Origin: Pseudaestuariivita rosea
Lineage (GTDB): Bacteria > Pseudomonadota > Alphaproteobacteria > Rhodobacterales > Rhodobacteraceae
Assembly: GCF_017592335.1 (NCBI RefSeq)
Contig: NZ_JACNMP010000019.1
Location: 1-63,247, forward strand
DNA: 63,247 bases
Reading direction: 5' to 3'
Part shown: piece by piece, positions 1 to 8,304 of the stretch
How the letters are laid out: every line of letters begins with the position of its first letter
How positions within the stretch are numbered: position 1 is the first letter of the stretch
Made by a program: the position numbers and the translations under genes
The notes under the pieces: generated by a model
The model's input: only the letters and a program-made list of their open reading frames with translations
Databases searched by the model: none
What the model was told of the DNA's origin: nothing

Positions 1-124
1 TCTCCCGAAGGTCCATCGAAAGTGCCTTACCCACTGCTCGCCCTCCATCTTGTGGTCGGCGACAGTGAATCAGCAAAATAAGCCTATGTGAATCCCCCTT
101 GATTCAGGTCGATTTCATCACGCT

Positions 125-1018
125 CTAGCTCATAAGTGACCCAGCGGAAGTATCCATCTGCGACTGTGCAACCAAAGTAATATCATCAATGGATACATCA
201 TTGCCCAGAACCGATGCGATCACGGTGCCGTTTAAAATGATATCAGTCGCGCCGTCTTCGTGGATGCTATCTGCTAATGTGATCTGAGGTTCACCTTGGG
301 TTTCATCGTAAACGACTGTTATTTGATCTTCGCCCGCCGAATAATCGCTAAGACGCGCCACATCGCCGTCCTGATCTTGACCAGCGTCTAAAACAAAATG
401 ATCGCGGCCCAGACCGCCGGTACCTGTATCGCTGCGCCCCAGAATTAACGTATCGTCGCCGATACCACCGTCCAGCGTGTCCACACCAGCGTCACCGATC
501 AATGTATCGTCACCTTCTTGGCCCAAAAGCAGGTCGTTCCCTGTGCCACCCGAGAGAGCATCATCACCTGTTGAACCGGCCAGTACATCAGCGCCAGATC
601 CGCCAAAAATCGTATCTTCGCCTTCGCCGCCATGCAATTCATCGTTGCCAGCGGCACCTGCAAGCATGTCGTCGCCTTGATTGCCAGCCACAAAGTCATC
701 ACCGTCACCGGCATAAATCAGATCATCGCCTTCATAGCCGAAAATACTGTCATCACCATCCGCGCCATCGACAGCATCATCACTTTCAGATCCGTAGATC
801 AGATCACCATCCTGGCCGCCATGTGTTTCGGTCAGGCTTTCCCTAGCCTCACCGGTGGCAATCAGTTCATCAATAGAGCCAACAATATCCATTTCTTCAT
901 CAGGTGCTTGCGGTTCGTCGGAGGATTGATCGTCTTCGACATCATCCGGGTTGACCGACATAACCATGGCTGCGGTCCCGGCCGCAAAGATACCCACTAA
1001 ACCAAGAATACCAAACAT
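125..1018 (-). CDS. RTX-type calcium-binding repeat protein
   Basis: A 297-residue acidic protein. I start it at the ATG at 1018 because the next residues (MFGILGLVGIFAAGTAAMVM) form one N-terminal hydrophobic segment; an upstream in-frame start at 1072 would place a polar stretch before it. After an Asp/Glu-rich linker, roughly residues 85-215 carry about a dozen nonapeptides of the GGxGxDxxx type (for example GEGEDTIFG, GTGNDLLLG, GIGDDTLIL), the calcium-binding beta-roll of RTX proteins. The tail resembles the C-terminal region of roseobacter RTX proteins that export through type I systems, but no HlyB/HlyD/TolC genes are adjacent. The family assignment is firm. Whether the protein is secreted or membrane-anchored, and its biological role, are not known. 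Confidence 0.85.
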   Translation of the reverse strand: MFGILGLVGIFAAGTAAMVMSVNPDDVEDDQSSDEPQAPDEEMDIVGSIDELIATGEARESLTETHGGQDGDLIYGSESDDAVDGADGDDSIFGYEGDDLIYAGDGDDFVAGNQGDDMLAGAAGNDELHGGEGEDTIFGGSGADVLAGSTGDDALSGGTGNDLLLGQEGDDTLIGDAGVDTLDGGIGDDTLILGRSDTGTGGLGRDHFVLDAGQDQDGDVARLSDYSAGEDQITVVYDETQGEPQITLADSIHEDGATDIILNGTVIASVLGNDVSIDDITLVAQSQMDTSAGSLMS

Positions 1019-1136
1019 GAACGTTTCACCCCTATGACAGTCGACTGATACTGCACCGAAACATAAAGGCAACGAAAAGCTGGATAAGTGGTTAATTTAA
1101 TAGCCAAACGTTTTGGATTTTTTGTTACATTTTGTC

Positions 1137-1643
1137 TTAAAACCAAATCTGAGGGCGCTGGCTGTAAGCGATGTAAAGCGGATGCTTGGGGTGACCTTCT
1201 TTGGACAGCCCCAAGTGAAACACCGGAAAGCCTGAGCGCCTTAGAAGCTGTTCGACTTTCGCGCCACGGGACAGATGCCTGCCGTGTGTTCCCCATGCGG
1301 CGATGATGCAGTTGGCCCAATCACAGCCTTCCAGAATGGCCTGATCGTTAAAATCCCCAACTGGATCTTTGGCGTTCCTCATCTTTTGTGGGTCGGTGTC
1401 GCGCCAGGCAAAGATATTTGTAACGCGAAATGCGCCGTAGCCCAACGCACGCGCACGTCTTTCGCAGCGTTCAACGGTTGGGTCATTCTGAACTTCGGTT
1501 GCTGTCGATGGATTCAGCATAACAAACATGACCTTCCGGCCAGTCACATCCCATGTTCGTGTCAGCAGATAGCGATATTTTTCACAGTCGGAATACACCG
1601 CGACGGACGGTGCATCGCCTTTCAGATGTTCGCGTGTAATCAT
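1137..1643 (-). CDS. DUF1643 domain-containing protein
   Basis: A 168-residue soluble protein with the hallmarks of DUF1643: an early YRYLLTRTWD segment, then VMFVMLNPSTATEVQNDPT, a Cys-Arg pair (VERCERRA), the GYGAFRVTNIFAWRDTDP block and a late AWGTHG segment. These cover nearly the whole length, so the gene looks intact. DUF1643 proteins have no established biochemical function and often occur alone or near mobile DNA. It lies between the RTX gene and the DUF2794 gene on the same strand with gaps of about 120 and 36 bases, so co-transcription with DUF2794 is possible. Confidence 0.85.
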   Translation of the reverse strand: MITREHLKGDAPSVAVYSDCEKYRYLLTRTWDVTGRKVMFVMLNPSTATEVQNDPTVERCERRARALGYGAFRVTNIFAWRDTDPQKMRNAKDPVGDFNDQAILEGCDWANCIIAAWGTHGRHLSRGAKVEQLLRRSGFPVFHLGLSKEGHPKHPLYIAYSQRPQIWF

Positions 1644-1679
1644 GCAGGCTCAGTCACAGAAAATACCAGCAACGGCAAG

Positions 1680-2021
1680 TCAATCGATCGCACGGATCAA
1701 CTTGCGTTCTAAAACTCTTAGAACTGTTTTCAGATCGTGTCCGCGTTTCAGAATCTGTCCGTCCATCCCAATCACTGCATACATGCCTTGTTTAGCCTGC
1801 AATTTCGGTCGCTTTTCGATACGGTAGAGCGGATTTTCAGCAGTGCGCCGGAAAACCGAAAAAACGGCAACGTCACGCAGGCTTGAAATACCGTAATCGC
1901 GCCACTCGCCCGCGGCGACCATCCGTCCGTAAAGCGATAGAATGATACTCAACTCAGTCCTATGAAAGCTGACTTGGCGATGGTTGACGTGCTGGCTGGA
2001 TATGAGCGGCTGAACTGTCAT
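1680..2021 (-). CDS. DUF2794 domain-containing protein
   Basis: A 113-residue protein of the alphaproteobacterial DUF2794 family. The diagnostic block runs from the LSIILSLYGRMVAAGEWRDY segment through AVFSVFRRTAENPLYRIEKRP and ends with GQILKRGHDLKTVLRVLERK. The frame is open upstream to 2099, but the family begins with MTVQPL, so I start at the ATG at 2021. Its function is unknown; it is a conserved single-copy gene in many Alphaproteobacteria. The region upstream (2022-2226) would carry its promoter and faces a possible plus-strand small RNA. Confidence 0.85.
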   Translation of the reverse strand: MTVQPLISSQHVNHRQVSFHRTELSIILSLYGRMVAAGEWRDYGISSLRDVAVFSVFRRTAENPLYRIEKRPKLQAKQGMYAVIGMDGQILKRGHDLKTVLRVLERKLIRAID

Positions 2022-2099
2022 AGCAGATACAGTTGCGTCAAATCTCGTGTAAATCAAGCCCGCCTTATTTTCGGCGCAAAATAGACCCGGGTTTTGCAA

Positions 2100-2258
2100 A
2101 TGGACACCGCAGCAAAGTCGCCTTTTACGTGTATTATTGTTTCAGTAAGCCAAACAATTAGCAAAGTTTTGAACAACTCCCTCGTTCTTATGGCTTTTGG
2201 CTTGCAACTACTGTCAGGAGAGACCTTGACCCCCGATTAAACCTCGGGGGTCCTTTTT
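2100..2258 (+). ncRNA. candidate small RNA ending in a strong terminator
   Basis: There is no protein gene on either strand between 2022 and 2256, yet the plus strand ends in a textbook intrinsic terminator (2228-2258) that no annotated plus-strand gene needs. The simplest reading is a short plus-strand transcript, perhaps 80-150 nt. Its 5' end is not visible. A 16-codon ORF (2190-2240) ends inside the terminator stem, so a dual-function or leader-like transcript is also possible. I do not recognise the sequence as a known RNA family. Confidence 0.3.
2228..2258 (+). terminator. Rho-independent terminator
   Basis: Perfect 9-bp stem GACCCCCGA / TCGGGGGTC with a 7-nt loop (TTAAACC), followed by CTTTTT. 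The T-run is on the plus strand, so it terminates plus-strand transcription. It touches the stop codon of the minus-strand I78 gene (2257). Confidence 0.8.
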
Positions 2259-2520
2259 ATCCGCAGCTTAGACGCGTGACCGTTCCCGCGTTATTGACAT
2301 GAATGTTCATACGCTGAGGCAAGTAATCCTGTGTGACGATAGCACCGGGACGAATGATTCTGACCGGCTGAAGTATCTTCGTTTCTTCAAGATCATCAGT
2401 GGTTTGACCAATCAAAAAGGGAAATTCGTCAGCTTTGCAGCTGGCCAGATCCTCGGGCGTTTCTGGCTCGGGCACAGGGGTGCAGGCAGCCAGTGTCATC
2501 AAAAGCAAATACCGTTTCAT
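2257..2520 (-). CDS. I78-family peptidase inhibitor lipoprotein
   Basis: An 87-residue protein starting at the ATG at 2520 (an alternative in-frame ATG lies 4 codons upstream at 2532). The N-terminus is a lipoprotein signal with lipobox LAAC (Cys13). The mature part has the Inhibitor_I78 pattern: Cys-x-x-D-E-F-P-F-L-I-G-Q near residues 28-39, then a core with RIIRPGAIVTQDYLPQRMNI and a final V-T-R-L-S-C-G. I78 members are small periplasmic or outer-membrane-attached serine-protease inhibitors. It is divergent from frmA, about 110 bases away, so the two probably share a promoter region. The product type is clear; the target protease is unknown. Confidence 0.8.
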   Translation of the reverse strand: MKRYLLLMTLAACTPVPEPETPEDLASCKADEFPFLIGQTTDDLEETKILQPVRIIRPGAIVTQDYLPQRMNIHVNNAGTVTRLSCG

Positions 2521-2628
2521 GATGCTGTTCATGTCGACTTTCCCAGTGCAGCGCAAGTGCGGGGTAATCGGATTGTTGTATTCCCGCCGACTTTGCGGCA
2601 CGTTCGGATGAAACGATAGGGGATGATC

Positions 2629-3741
2629 ATGCGGACAAAAGCTGCTGTTGCGGTCGCGGCAGGTAAGCCATTGGAAATAATGGATGTAAATCTGGACGGA
2701 CCAAAGGCCGGCGAAGTCCTGGTCGAGATCAAGGCAACAGGCATTTGTCACACAGACGAATTTACCCTGTCGGGCGCTGATCCAGAAGGATTGTTTCCAG
2801 CCATTCTGGGTCATGAGGGCGCAGGTGTCGTGCTGGAGGTGGGCGAGGGCGTGACAACGCTGAAGCCCGGTGATCACGTGATACCACTTTACACACCCGA
2901 ATGCCGCCAGTGTGAATATTGTCTGAACCCCAAGACAAACCTCTGCCAGTCGATTCGCAGTACACAAGGCCAGGGACTGATGCCTGATGGCACGTCACGC
3001 TTCACGACGCTGGATGGTGATCCGATCCTGCATTACATGGGCTGTTCGACCTTTGCCAACCATACCGTCGTACCTGAAATTGCGCTGGCCAAAGTGCGTC
3101 AGGACGCACCTTTCGACAAGATTTGCTATATCGGCTGCGGTGTCACCACGGGGATCGGTGCAGTGATCAATACGGCCAAGGTTGAACCGGGAAGTAGTGC
3201 CATTGTATTTGGTCTGGGCGGAATTGGTCTGAACGTGATCCAGGGGCTTAGACTGGTCGGGGCAGATCAGATCGTGGGTGTGGATGTAAATCCCGGTAAA
3301 GTACCGATGGCAGAACGGTTTGGCATGACCCATTATGTCAATCCCAATGAAGTTGATGTGGATCTGGTGCCATATCTGGTCGACCTGACAGGCGGCGGTG
3401 CCGATTATACATTTGATGCCACAGGCAATGTCGAGGTGATGCGAACGGCCCTTGAAGCCTGTCACAAGGGCTGGGGTGAAAGCATTATCATCGGTGTGGC
3501 CCCCGCCGGGGCCGAGATTGCGACGCGCCCCTTCCAACTGGTCACCGGACGCGTCTGGCGCGGCACGGCCTTTGGTGGCGCCCGTGGCCGGACTGACGTG
3601 CCCAAGATCGTCGATTGGTATATGGACGGGAAAATTGAGATCGACCCGATGATCACACACACCTTGGCACTGGATGAGATCAATCAGGGTTTCGATCTGA
3701 TGCATCAGGGCAAATCGATCAGATCTGTCGTTGTTTATTAG
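2629..3741 (+). CDS. frmA: S-(hydroxymethyl)glutathione dehydrogenase / class III alcohol dehydrogenase
   Basis: A 370-residue zinc-dependent medium-chain dehydrogenase that oxidises S-hydroxymethylglutathione (the spontaneous adduct of formaldehyde and glutathione) with NAD, the first committed step of GSH-dependent formaldehyde detoxification. Visible features are the catalytic zinc ligands GICH (Cys40) and GHEGAG (His62, Glu63), four structural-zinc cysteines in the CRQCEYC...C stretch (residues 92-106), and the nucleotide-binding GLGGIG. Of two nearby ATGs (2623, 2629) the second fits the AGGGG ribosome-binding site and the family N-terminus MRTKAA. It ends in an intergenic palindromic repeat. 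Formaldehyde can arise from demethylation reactions, so a link with the dmdA gene far downstream in this window is conceivable but not shown. Confidence 0.95.
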   Translation: MRTKAAVAVAAGKPLEIMDVNLDGPKAGEVLVEIKATGICHTDEFTLSGADPEGLFPAILGHEGAGVVLEVGEGVTTLKPGDHVIPLYTPECRQCEYCLNPKTNLCQSIRSTQGQGLMPDGTSRFTTLDGDPILHYMGCSTFANHTVVPEIALAKVRQDAPFDKICYIGCGVTTGIGAVINTAKVEPGSSAIVFGLGGIGLNVIQGLRLVGADQIVGVDVNPGKVPMAERFGMTHYVNPNEVDVDLVPYLVDLTGGGADYTFDATGNVEVMRTALEACHKGWGESIIIGVAPAGAEIATRPFQLVTGRVWRGTAFGGARGRTDVPKIVDWYMDGKIEIDPMITHTLALDEINQGFDLMHQGKSIRSVVVY

Positions 3742-3793
3742 AGCGTGTTGCGCAAAAGTGTGTACCGGTTTTTGCGTAAAAAAATACGCGATC
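3741..3793. repeat. RIME-like intergenic palindromic repeat
   Basis: The 3' end of frmA runs straight into GAGCGTGTTGCGCAAAAGTG followed by an ACCGGTTTTTGCG segment, then a small GCGTA-A5-TACGC hairpin. The first part pairs TTGCGCAAAA with TTTTTGCGTAA. This layout resembles the dispersed GAGC...AAAAGTG...ACCGGTTTT intergenic repeats (RIME type) of Rhizobiales and Rhodobacterales. It separates two convergent genes and could act as a bidirectional transcription stop. Confidence 0.6.
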
Positions 3794-3796
3794 ACT

Positions 3797-4924
3797 TTAT
3801 AGATGATCGACGATCTGCAGATGTTGTGACATGCGGTCGACTTCGGCCATCCATCGCTGAACAAGACGCAGGTCATTCGGGGCGGGATGAACGCCTGCGC
3901 CGATTTCATGCAGTAGTACCGCCTCGACGGCCAAGGACACAGGCACCGATACCAGCCGCGCCATTGCTGATCCTCGCATGTCACCCCAGGCGTCCAGCAC
4001 ATAGGTCTTGTGATAAACCGGAACGCCCTGCTTTTCCGCCAGAAGCGAGACGCACAGAACGACCCGGTCAGGCTCATTTTCTTCATAAGCGTTCGCGGCC
4101 CACAGCTGATCCGACAGTTCTTTCAAACGCGCGTCGTCCGCTTGACCGACTTCGGTAAAAATATCTGACCAGGCTTCGGCCCAGCCGTTCAGCCGCAGCG
4201 TTCCCCGGACAAATTCCTTGATCGTCCAACCTGGGTCAAAATGATACTGTGCGATGAACGGCAGGCTGTCGCGGTTTGGATAGACCTCAAACGTTTCGGG
4301 AACGGGCAGGGGGGCGCTGTAGTCATGCATGGCGTCCCACGGCTGGTGCACCTCAAGTTCCGAATAGGCGCGGATGGACTTTGACGGTGATCGCAAGGCC
4401 TTCAGTACCCCGACAGGCGACCAGCTGAATTTATAGCGAAAACTGTTGGGGTGTTTGGGGATACCACCGCAATAGCTGATAAAACTGATATGATTGCCCT
4501 GGTGGTAACTGGGTGAGGCACGGTAATCGGCCACAAGGTGGTGCGCCATCAGATGATCGATACCGGGATCAAGGCCGACCTCATTCACCAGCGCGACCCC
4601 TACGATTTCGGCGTCGCGGTGCAGCGCTTGCATTTCGGGCGAGATATAGCTGGACGACACAAAATGCGCGTGCGCGTCGATACACATCTTGGCCAGAGGC
4701 ACGTGCCAATCTGCGGGCAACATTGACACAACGACATCACCAGGCTGCAGACGTTGTTTTAGGGCATCGGGATCGAAGGCCTCAATCTGATCAGTCAGAT
4801 CGCCTACAACGGCTTGCGCCTTTTCAATCGTGCGGTTCCAGACCACAATGTCCTGTCCGTTTTCGATCAGCCGCCTTAGACCGGGGGCTGTCGATAAGCC
4901 GGTTCCGCACCAATGCACTGTCAT
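3797..4924 (-). CDS. saccharopine dehydrogenase (glutamate-forming type)
   Basis: A 375-residue protein of the saccharopine dehydrogenase NADP-binding/C-terminal family (Lys9/SDH type). The N-terminus has a Rossmann start (VHWCGTGLSTAPGLRRLIENG); the middle has VVSMLPADWHVPLAKMCIDA and EVGLDPGIDHLMAHHLV, typical of this enzyme. It would interconvert saccharopine with glutamate plus alpha-aminoadipate semialdehyde. I use the ATG at 4924, which overlaps the stop of the upstream gene by 4 bases (ATGA), giving translational coupling; the longer open frame to 4975 would run deep into that gene. Together with its partner this forms a saccharopine route, used in many bacteria for lysine breakdown. 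Confidence 0.85.
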   Translation of the reverse strand: MTVHWCGTGLSTAPGLRRLIENGQDIVVWNRTIEKAQAVVGDLTDQIEAFDPDALKQRLQPGDVVVSMLPADWHVPLAKMCIDAHAHFVSSSYISPEMQALHRDAEIVGVALVNEVGLDPGIDHLMAHHLVADYRASPSYHQGNHISFISYCGGIPKHPNSFRYKFSWSPVGVLKALRSPSKSIRAYSELEVHQPWDAMHDYSAPLPVPETFEVYPNRDSLPFIAQYHFDPGWTIKEFVRGTLRLNGWAEAWSDIFTEVGQADDARLKELSDQLWAANAYEENEPDRVVLCVSLLAEKQGVPVYHKTYVLDAWGDMRGSAMARLVSVPVSLAVEAVLLHEIGAGVHPAPNDLRLVQRWMAEVDRMSQHLQIVDHL

Positions 4925-5982
4925 ATCGTAACCCCCGCAACATGCGTATCGAACACGTCTTTCGCCCGCGCCCATACGCCCTGATCCAGGGTGCCGAGCG
5001 TCTGAAGCGATGGCAATAGCTGTTCTGCATAATCCTCAGACGACTCGACCGGCAGCATCGATGGCAGATTATCGATAGCCGTGACATCCAGCGGTGGCAC
5101 GTCATGCACCCGCAAGGCCGGTTCATCCCACGTTGTGACGCGGTTATAGACCTTGATTGGGGAAAAATCGCTGTCAGGGTCGCAGGCAATATCGCCTATA
5201 ACCGTCAAACGGCGTGGTGCCGTCGTCGCGGATTTAGGCACAAAGACGGGTGCTCCGGGCCGGGCCAGAATGCAATTCAGAAAAATCTCATGACCCAGGA
5301 TTTCCGGGAAAGGCCCGCCGCTTGCGGTTTCAGCCATGTCCCATTTGGTCGTGGGAACGCCCATATGCGTGCAGAGATCTGCAGCACCAGTACCAACACG
5401 CCCCAAAGCACCGATGATGATCGCCGTAGGTCGCGTGAAACCGGCCTGGGTCAAATCCACTTGCAGATCAGCCAGAAGCGCCTTTGAGCTGTCAAAGACC
5501 TGAACCGGCCCGGCGATTGTGCCGCGCTGTTGTGCCGCCCAACAACGCAGCGCGACAGCCGCACCAGCGTATCCCGCCCAATATCCAAAAGCGGCGACAC
5601 GACGGCCGCTTTCATCGACCAGATACTCAAGATCATAAAGCGTGCCGCCGCCCGCCTTAAACCTTGCCAGCAGCCGCTGACCTGCAGGTTGCCCCTTATA
5701 AGCGTGGCCAAACATGATATGGCGGTGCTTCAGGGGGCTGCCATCTTCGGGCAGTTCTTTCAGGCCAAAGATAATGGCGTCAGCGGGTGCGGTGCGCCAA
5801 CTGCCTGCGGCTGCAATCTGACATCCTGTGTCACGATATCCATCAATCGAGATAGCACGTGCGGCACTGTCTTCGACTGTGACCTGATAGCCCTGTGCCA
5901 GCAAGGCCGCAGCACCATCGGGCATCAGACCAATACGTTGTTCATTTGGGCGTTCTTCGGCGCGGACCCATAGATGCGTCAT
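4921..5982 (-). CDS. saccharopine dehydrogenase (L-lysine-forming type, LYS1-like)
   Basis: A 353-residue protein beginning MTHLWVRAEERPNEQRIGL, the start typical of LYS1/alanine-dehydrogenase-like saccharopine dehydrogenases. Visible features are ERxxEQR substrate-site residues at the N-terminus, GHAYKGQ near residue 93, and the Rossmann segment IIIGALGRVGTGAADLC around residue 190. It catalyses lysine plus 2-oxoglutarate to saccharopine, or the reverse. It sits 12 bases downstream of the histidine phosphatase gene and overlaps the second saccharopine dehydrogenase by 4 bases, so the three form an operon. The direction in vivo (lysine breakdown versus synthesis) is inference; no other alpha-aminoadipate pathway genes are nearby. 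Confidence 0.88.
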   Translation of the reverse strand: MTHLWVRAEERPNEQRIGLMPDGAAALLAQGYQVTVEDSAARAISIDGYRDTGCQIAAAGSWRTAPADAIIFGLKELPEDGSPLKHRHIMFGHAYKGQPAGQRLLARFKAGGGTLYDLEYLVDESGRRVAAFGYWAGYAGAAVALRCWAAQQRGTIAGPVQVFDSSKALLADLQVDLTQAGFTRPTAIIIGALGRVGTGAADLCTHMGVPTTKWDMAETASGGPFPEILGHEIFLNCILARPGAPVFVPKSATTAPRRLTVIGDIACDPDSDFSPIKVYNRVTTWDEPALRVHDVPPLDVTAIDNLPSMLPVESSEDYAEQLLPSLQTLGTLDQGVWARAKDVFDTHVAGVTI

Positions 5983-5994
5983 GAATATGCCCCC

Positions 5995-6654
5995 TTAAAT
6001 ATGTGTGCGGGCATGGGCGCGATCCGCCCGTTCCAGGTGTGGAATGGCGTTAAATGCATCCAAGACCAGATTATCGCCCGCTTTCACATAGCGATGGACC
6101 GAGGTGTTATGTATCTGAAGCAGAACATTCGCATAGCTTTTGATTTCAAGCTGCAACAGGATCCGCATCGCCATGCCGATGAACCCGCCGGATGTCACGA
6201 ACAGCACCCGCCCGCCCAGCTGTTCGGCCAGATCGATGATCGCCTTTGTACGGCCTTCGAATTCATCGAATGTTTCAAGATGGCTGGCCAGTTGCCCGGC
6301 CTTCCACGCGGTCAGAACTTGCGGCACATGGGCGATAAAGCTTTCCCGGTCCGTCGGAAAGGGCAGGGCATGCGTTTCCTCAAGCGACTTCGCCAGACCG
6401 AAGTAATCCCATTCATTCAGCCGGGCGTCCTGGCGCACCTCAAGCCCCAGATGTTCATTCATCGCCTCAGCGGTTGAGATATGGCGGCGCAACGTTCCGC
6501 ATATCATGTGATCGAAATGATGTTGGTTTACGCTGAAATGTTCGCCCAGCCATCGGGCCTGCTGCCAGCCCAGATCACTTAGATGATCATAGCTGTCTTC
6601 GTCTTTGGCACCGGTTTGCGCTTGACCATGGCGCACCAGAGTAATCTCGACCAT
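5995..6654 (-). CDS. histidine phosphatase family protein
   Basis: A 219-residue phosphoglycerate-mutase-like protein. The catalytic RHG motif (LVRHGQAQ) is at residues 7-14, followed by LSDLGWQQARWLGEHF, a second catalytic Glu region and the late FVTSGGFIGMAMR segment carrying the position of the second active-site residue. In this copy the usual His of that motif (SHGG) reads TSGG, which is a notable difference and may alter activity. First gene of the saccharopine operon; its substrate is unknown. Confidence 0.85.
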   Translation of the reverse strand: MVEITLVRHGQAQTGAKDEDSYDHLSDLGWQQARWLGEHFSVNQHHFDHMICGTLRRHISTAEAMNEHLGLEVRQDARLNEWDYFGLAKSLEETHALPFPTDRESFIAHVPQVLTAWKAGQLASHLETFDEFEGRTKAIIDLAEQLGGRVLFVTSGGFIGMAMRILLQLEIKSYANVLLQIHNTSVHRYVKAGDNLVLDAFNAIPHLERADRAHARTHI

Positions 6655-6718
6655 TCACGTCCCCATGCTTTTTCATGGGCGTACTGGATCGTATAGACCA
6701 AGGCAATGGTTGGCAGTG

Positions 6719-7072
6719 TCAGAAGGCGAAGGCGGTGCCTATGGCTATTGTCAGTTCGTTCATGTCATGCAGGTCATGCTGTGTGCCGACAGTCAAGGTC
6801 ATTTTGTCGCCAGCTGACCAAAGGATCGATGATGAAAACCGCATATTTTCCAGATCTGATTGCATCGTTTCAATGTCCAACTGCAGGGCGAAGGTGTCGA
6901 TGGTATCATGCGTGACAACAAGGGTTGTTTTTTGTGCATCTTCAACTGCAGAAACGCCTGTGTCAAAGGCGGATGGCTGCATCAAGCTTACAATATCAAA
7001 GCCAGAATCCGCAACTGCGAGGGACGCTGCAGAAATACAGGATAAACAACATATTAGAACGATTCTTCTCAT
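6719..7072 (-). CDS. hypothetical secreted protein
   Basis: A 117-residue protein with a clear Sec signal peptide (MRRIVLICCLSCISAASLAVA, cleavage probably after AVA). The mature part is about 95 residues, acidic, without cysteines and rich in beta-type segments (TTLVVTHDTIDTFALQLDIE). I do not recognise a family. It is transcribed divergently from the universal stress protein gene, 123 bases apart. Confidence 0.55.
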   Translation of the reverse strand: MRRIVLICCLSCISAASLAVADSGFDIVSLMQPSAFDTGVSAVEDAQKTTLVVTHDTIDTFALQLDIETMQSDLENMRFSSSILWSAGDKMTLTVGTQHDLHDMNELTIAIGTAFAF

Positions 7073-7195
7073 GCATACTCAATGCACTGAAATTGTTTAA
7101 TTGACGGTTAAGTACGCCGCCCCCATGTGACATAAATCAAATCGCCAAAGCGTGATCACACCTATTGTAAAGGCGAACCAAAGTGGGAGAGGGCA

Positions 7196-7603
7196 ATGTA
7201 CAAAAATATTCTGGTGCCAATCGTTTTTGATAAAGAACGCGATACCAACCCGGCAATCGAAGTCGCACAGGCTTTGGCTGAAGACGGCGCGCGCATCACC
7301 TTGTTGCATGTCATGGATGAAGTTCCGCCTTATGCATTGTCGTATCTGTCCGAAGAATATCTGACAGAGGCCCGCAAAGCGATTGTGACCGAGATGGAGC
7401 AGATGGTCAGTGGCGTGCAGAACGCTCATGCTGATGTTGTCTCGGGTCATTCGGGCCGGACAATTTTGGAATATGCAGGTGAAAAGGGTATGGATTGCAT
7501 TGTTATCACCTCGCACCAGCCGGGTATGCAGGACTATCTTTTGGGCAGTACGGCCGCGCGTGTTGTAAGACACGCAAAATGTGCAGTGCATGTGATCCGA
7601 TAG
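7196..7603 (+). CDS. universal stress protein (UspA family)
   Basis: A 135-residue single-domain UspA protein. It begins MYKNILVPIVFD, has ITLLHVMDEVP after the first helix, and ends with the nucleotide-loop region DCIVITSHQPGMQDYLLGSTAARVVRHAKCAVHVIR, covering the full domain. Such proteins bind ATP and are induced by stress or growth arrest. It stands 62 bases ahead of the DUF1007-NicO pair and may be co-transcribed. A preceding GGGAG ribosome-binding site supports the ATG at 7196. Confidence 0.9.
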   Translation: MYKNILVPIVFDKERDTNPAIEVAQALAEDGARITLLHVMDEVPPYALSYLSEEYLTEARKAIVTEMEQMVSGVQNAHADVVSGHSGRTILEYAGEKGMDCIVITSHQPGMQDYLLGSTAARVVRHAKCAVHVIR

Positions 7604-7665
7604 CGGATCGGCAAAAACAGGGTATTCTGCCTAACCGTCTCTTGTGGCGCCAAGGGCTGCGCCTT

Positions 7666-8304
7666 ATGTTCAGATCGATGTTTCGTATCGTCTTGATGTT
7701 TTCCCTGTCACTTCCGGTAAGCGCCATGGCGCATCCGCATGTCTTTGTCGAAACCAGACTGGGTCTGATTTACAATGACGCCGGTCAGCTGGAAGCCGTG
7801 AGGGTAGGTTGGGTCTATGACGAATTCTATTCCTTGCTTATCATGGAAGAAATGCGGCTTGATCCTGATTATGACGGTGTTCTCACGGATGACGAGCTGA
7901 CCCAGTTGAAAGGTTTCGATCTGAACTGGATCGAAGGCTTCGAAGGCGATCTTTACATCGACGGTGTCGAATTTGCGGGCCCTGTTGCGGATGATATTGC
8001 CTTGGAAGACGGGCGCATTGTCAGCACGCATGTCCGACCTTTGGCCAAGCCGTTAAGCGCGGATCAGTCGGTCACAATCAAGGCTTTCGATCCGACATAT
8101 TACACAGCCTATGAAGTCGCAGGTGACATCCCTGTCGAGGGCCGACAGGACTGCGCCCCGCGATTGCAAAAGGCGGATATCGCTGCGGCCACTGACCTTT
8201 TGGAAGAGCTGCTTTTTGCCGCGCCACAATCCGAGCTTGAAGAAAACTTCCCCGCTGTGGGCGAAGCTTTTGCAGATAGTGTGACGGTCAAATGCTCCGC
8301 TTGA
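7666..8304 (+). CDS. DUF1007 family periplasmic protein
   Basis: A 212-residue protein starting at the ATG at 7666 (alternative ATG at 7678). The N-terminus is a signal peptide ending SLPVSAMA, followed at once by HPHVFVETRLGLIY, the HPH signature of DUF1007. Members occur almost always beside NicO-family nickel/cobalt transporters and are thought to be periplasmic partners in metal handling; the mature N-terminal His-Pro-His is a plausible metal ligand. Its stop overlaps the start of the NicO gene by 13 bases, so the two are coupled. An EF-hand-like stretch DPDYDGVLTDDEL is also visible around residue 65. Confidence 0.85.
   Translation: MFRSMFRIVLMFSLSLPVSAMAHPHVFVETRLGLIYNDAGQLEAVRVGWVYDEFYSLLIMEEMRLDPDYDGVLTDDELTQLKGFDLNWIEGFEGDLYIDGVEFAGPVADDIALEDGRIVSTHVRPLAKPLSADQSVTIKAFDPTYYTAYEVAGDIPVEGRQDCAPRLQKADIAAATDLLEELLFAAPQSELEENFPAVGEAFADSVTVKCSA

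Noticed and set aside
1-124. Possible partial genes at the left edge: a plus-strand frame ending TAA at 79-81 and a minus-strand frame opening MEGEQW
   Set aside because: Each is under 30 codons, with no ribosome-binding site, motif or neighbour to decide between them.
477-1000. Several open frames on the plus strand opposite the RTX gene
   Set aside because: They are antisense shadows of the repetitive GGxGxD codons; their Ser/Pro/His-rich products have no family features.
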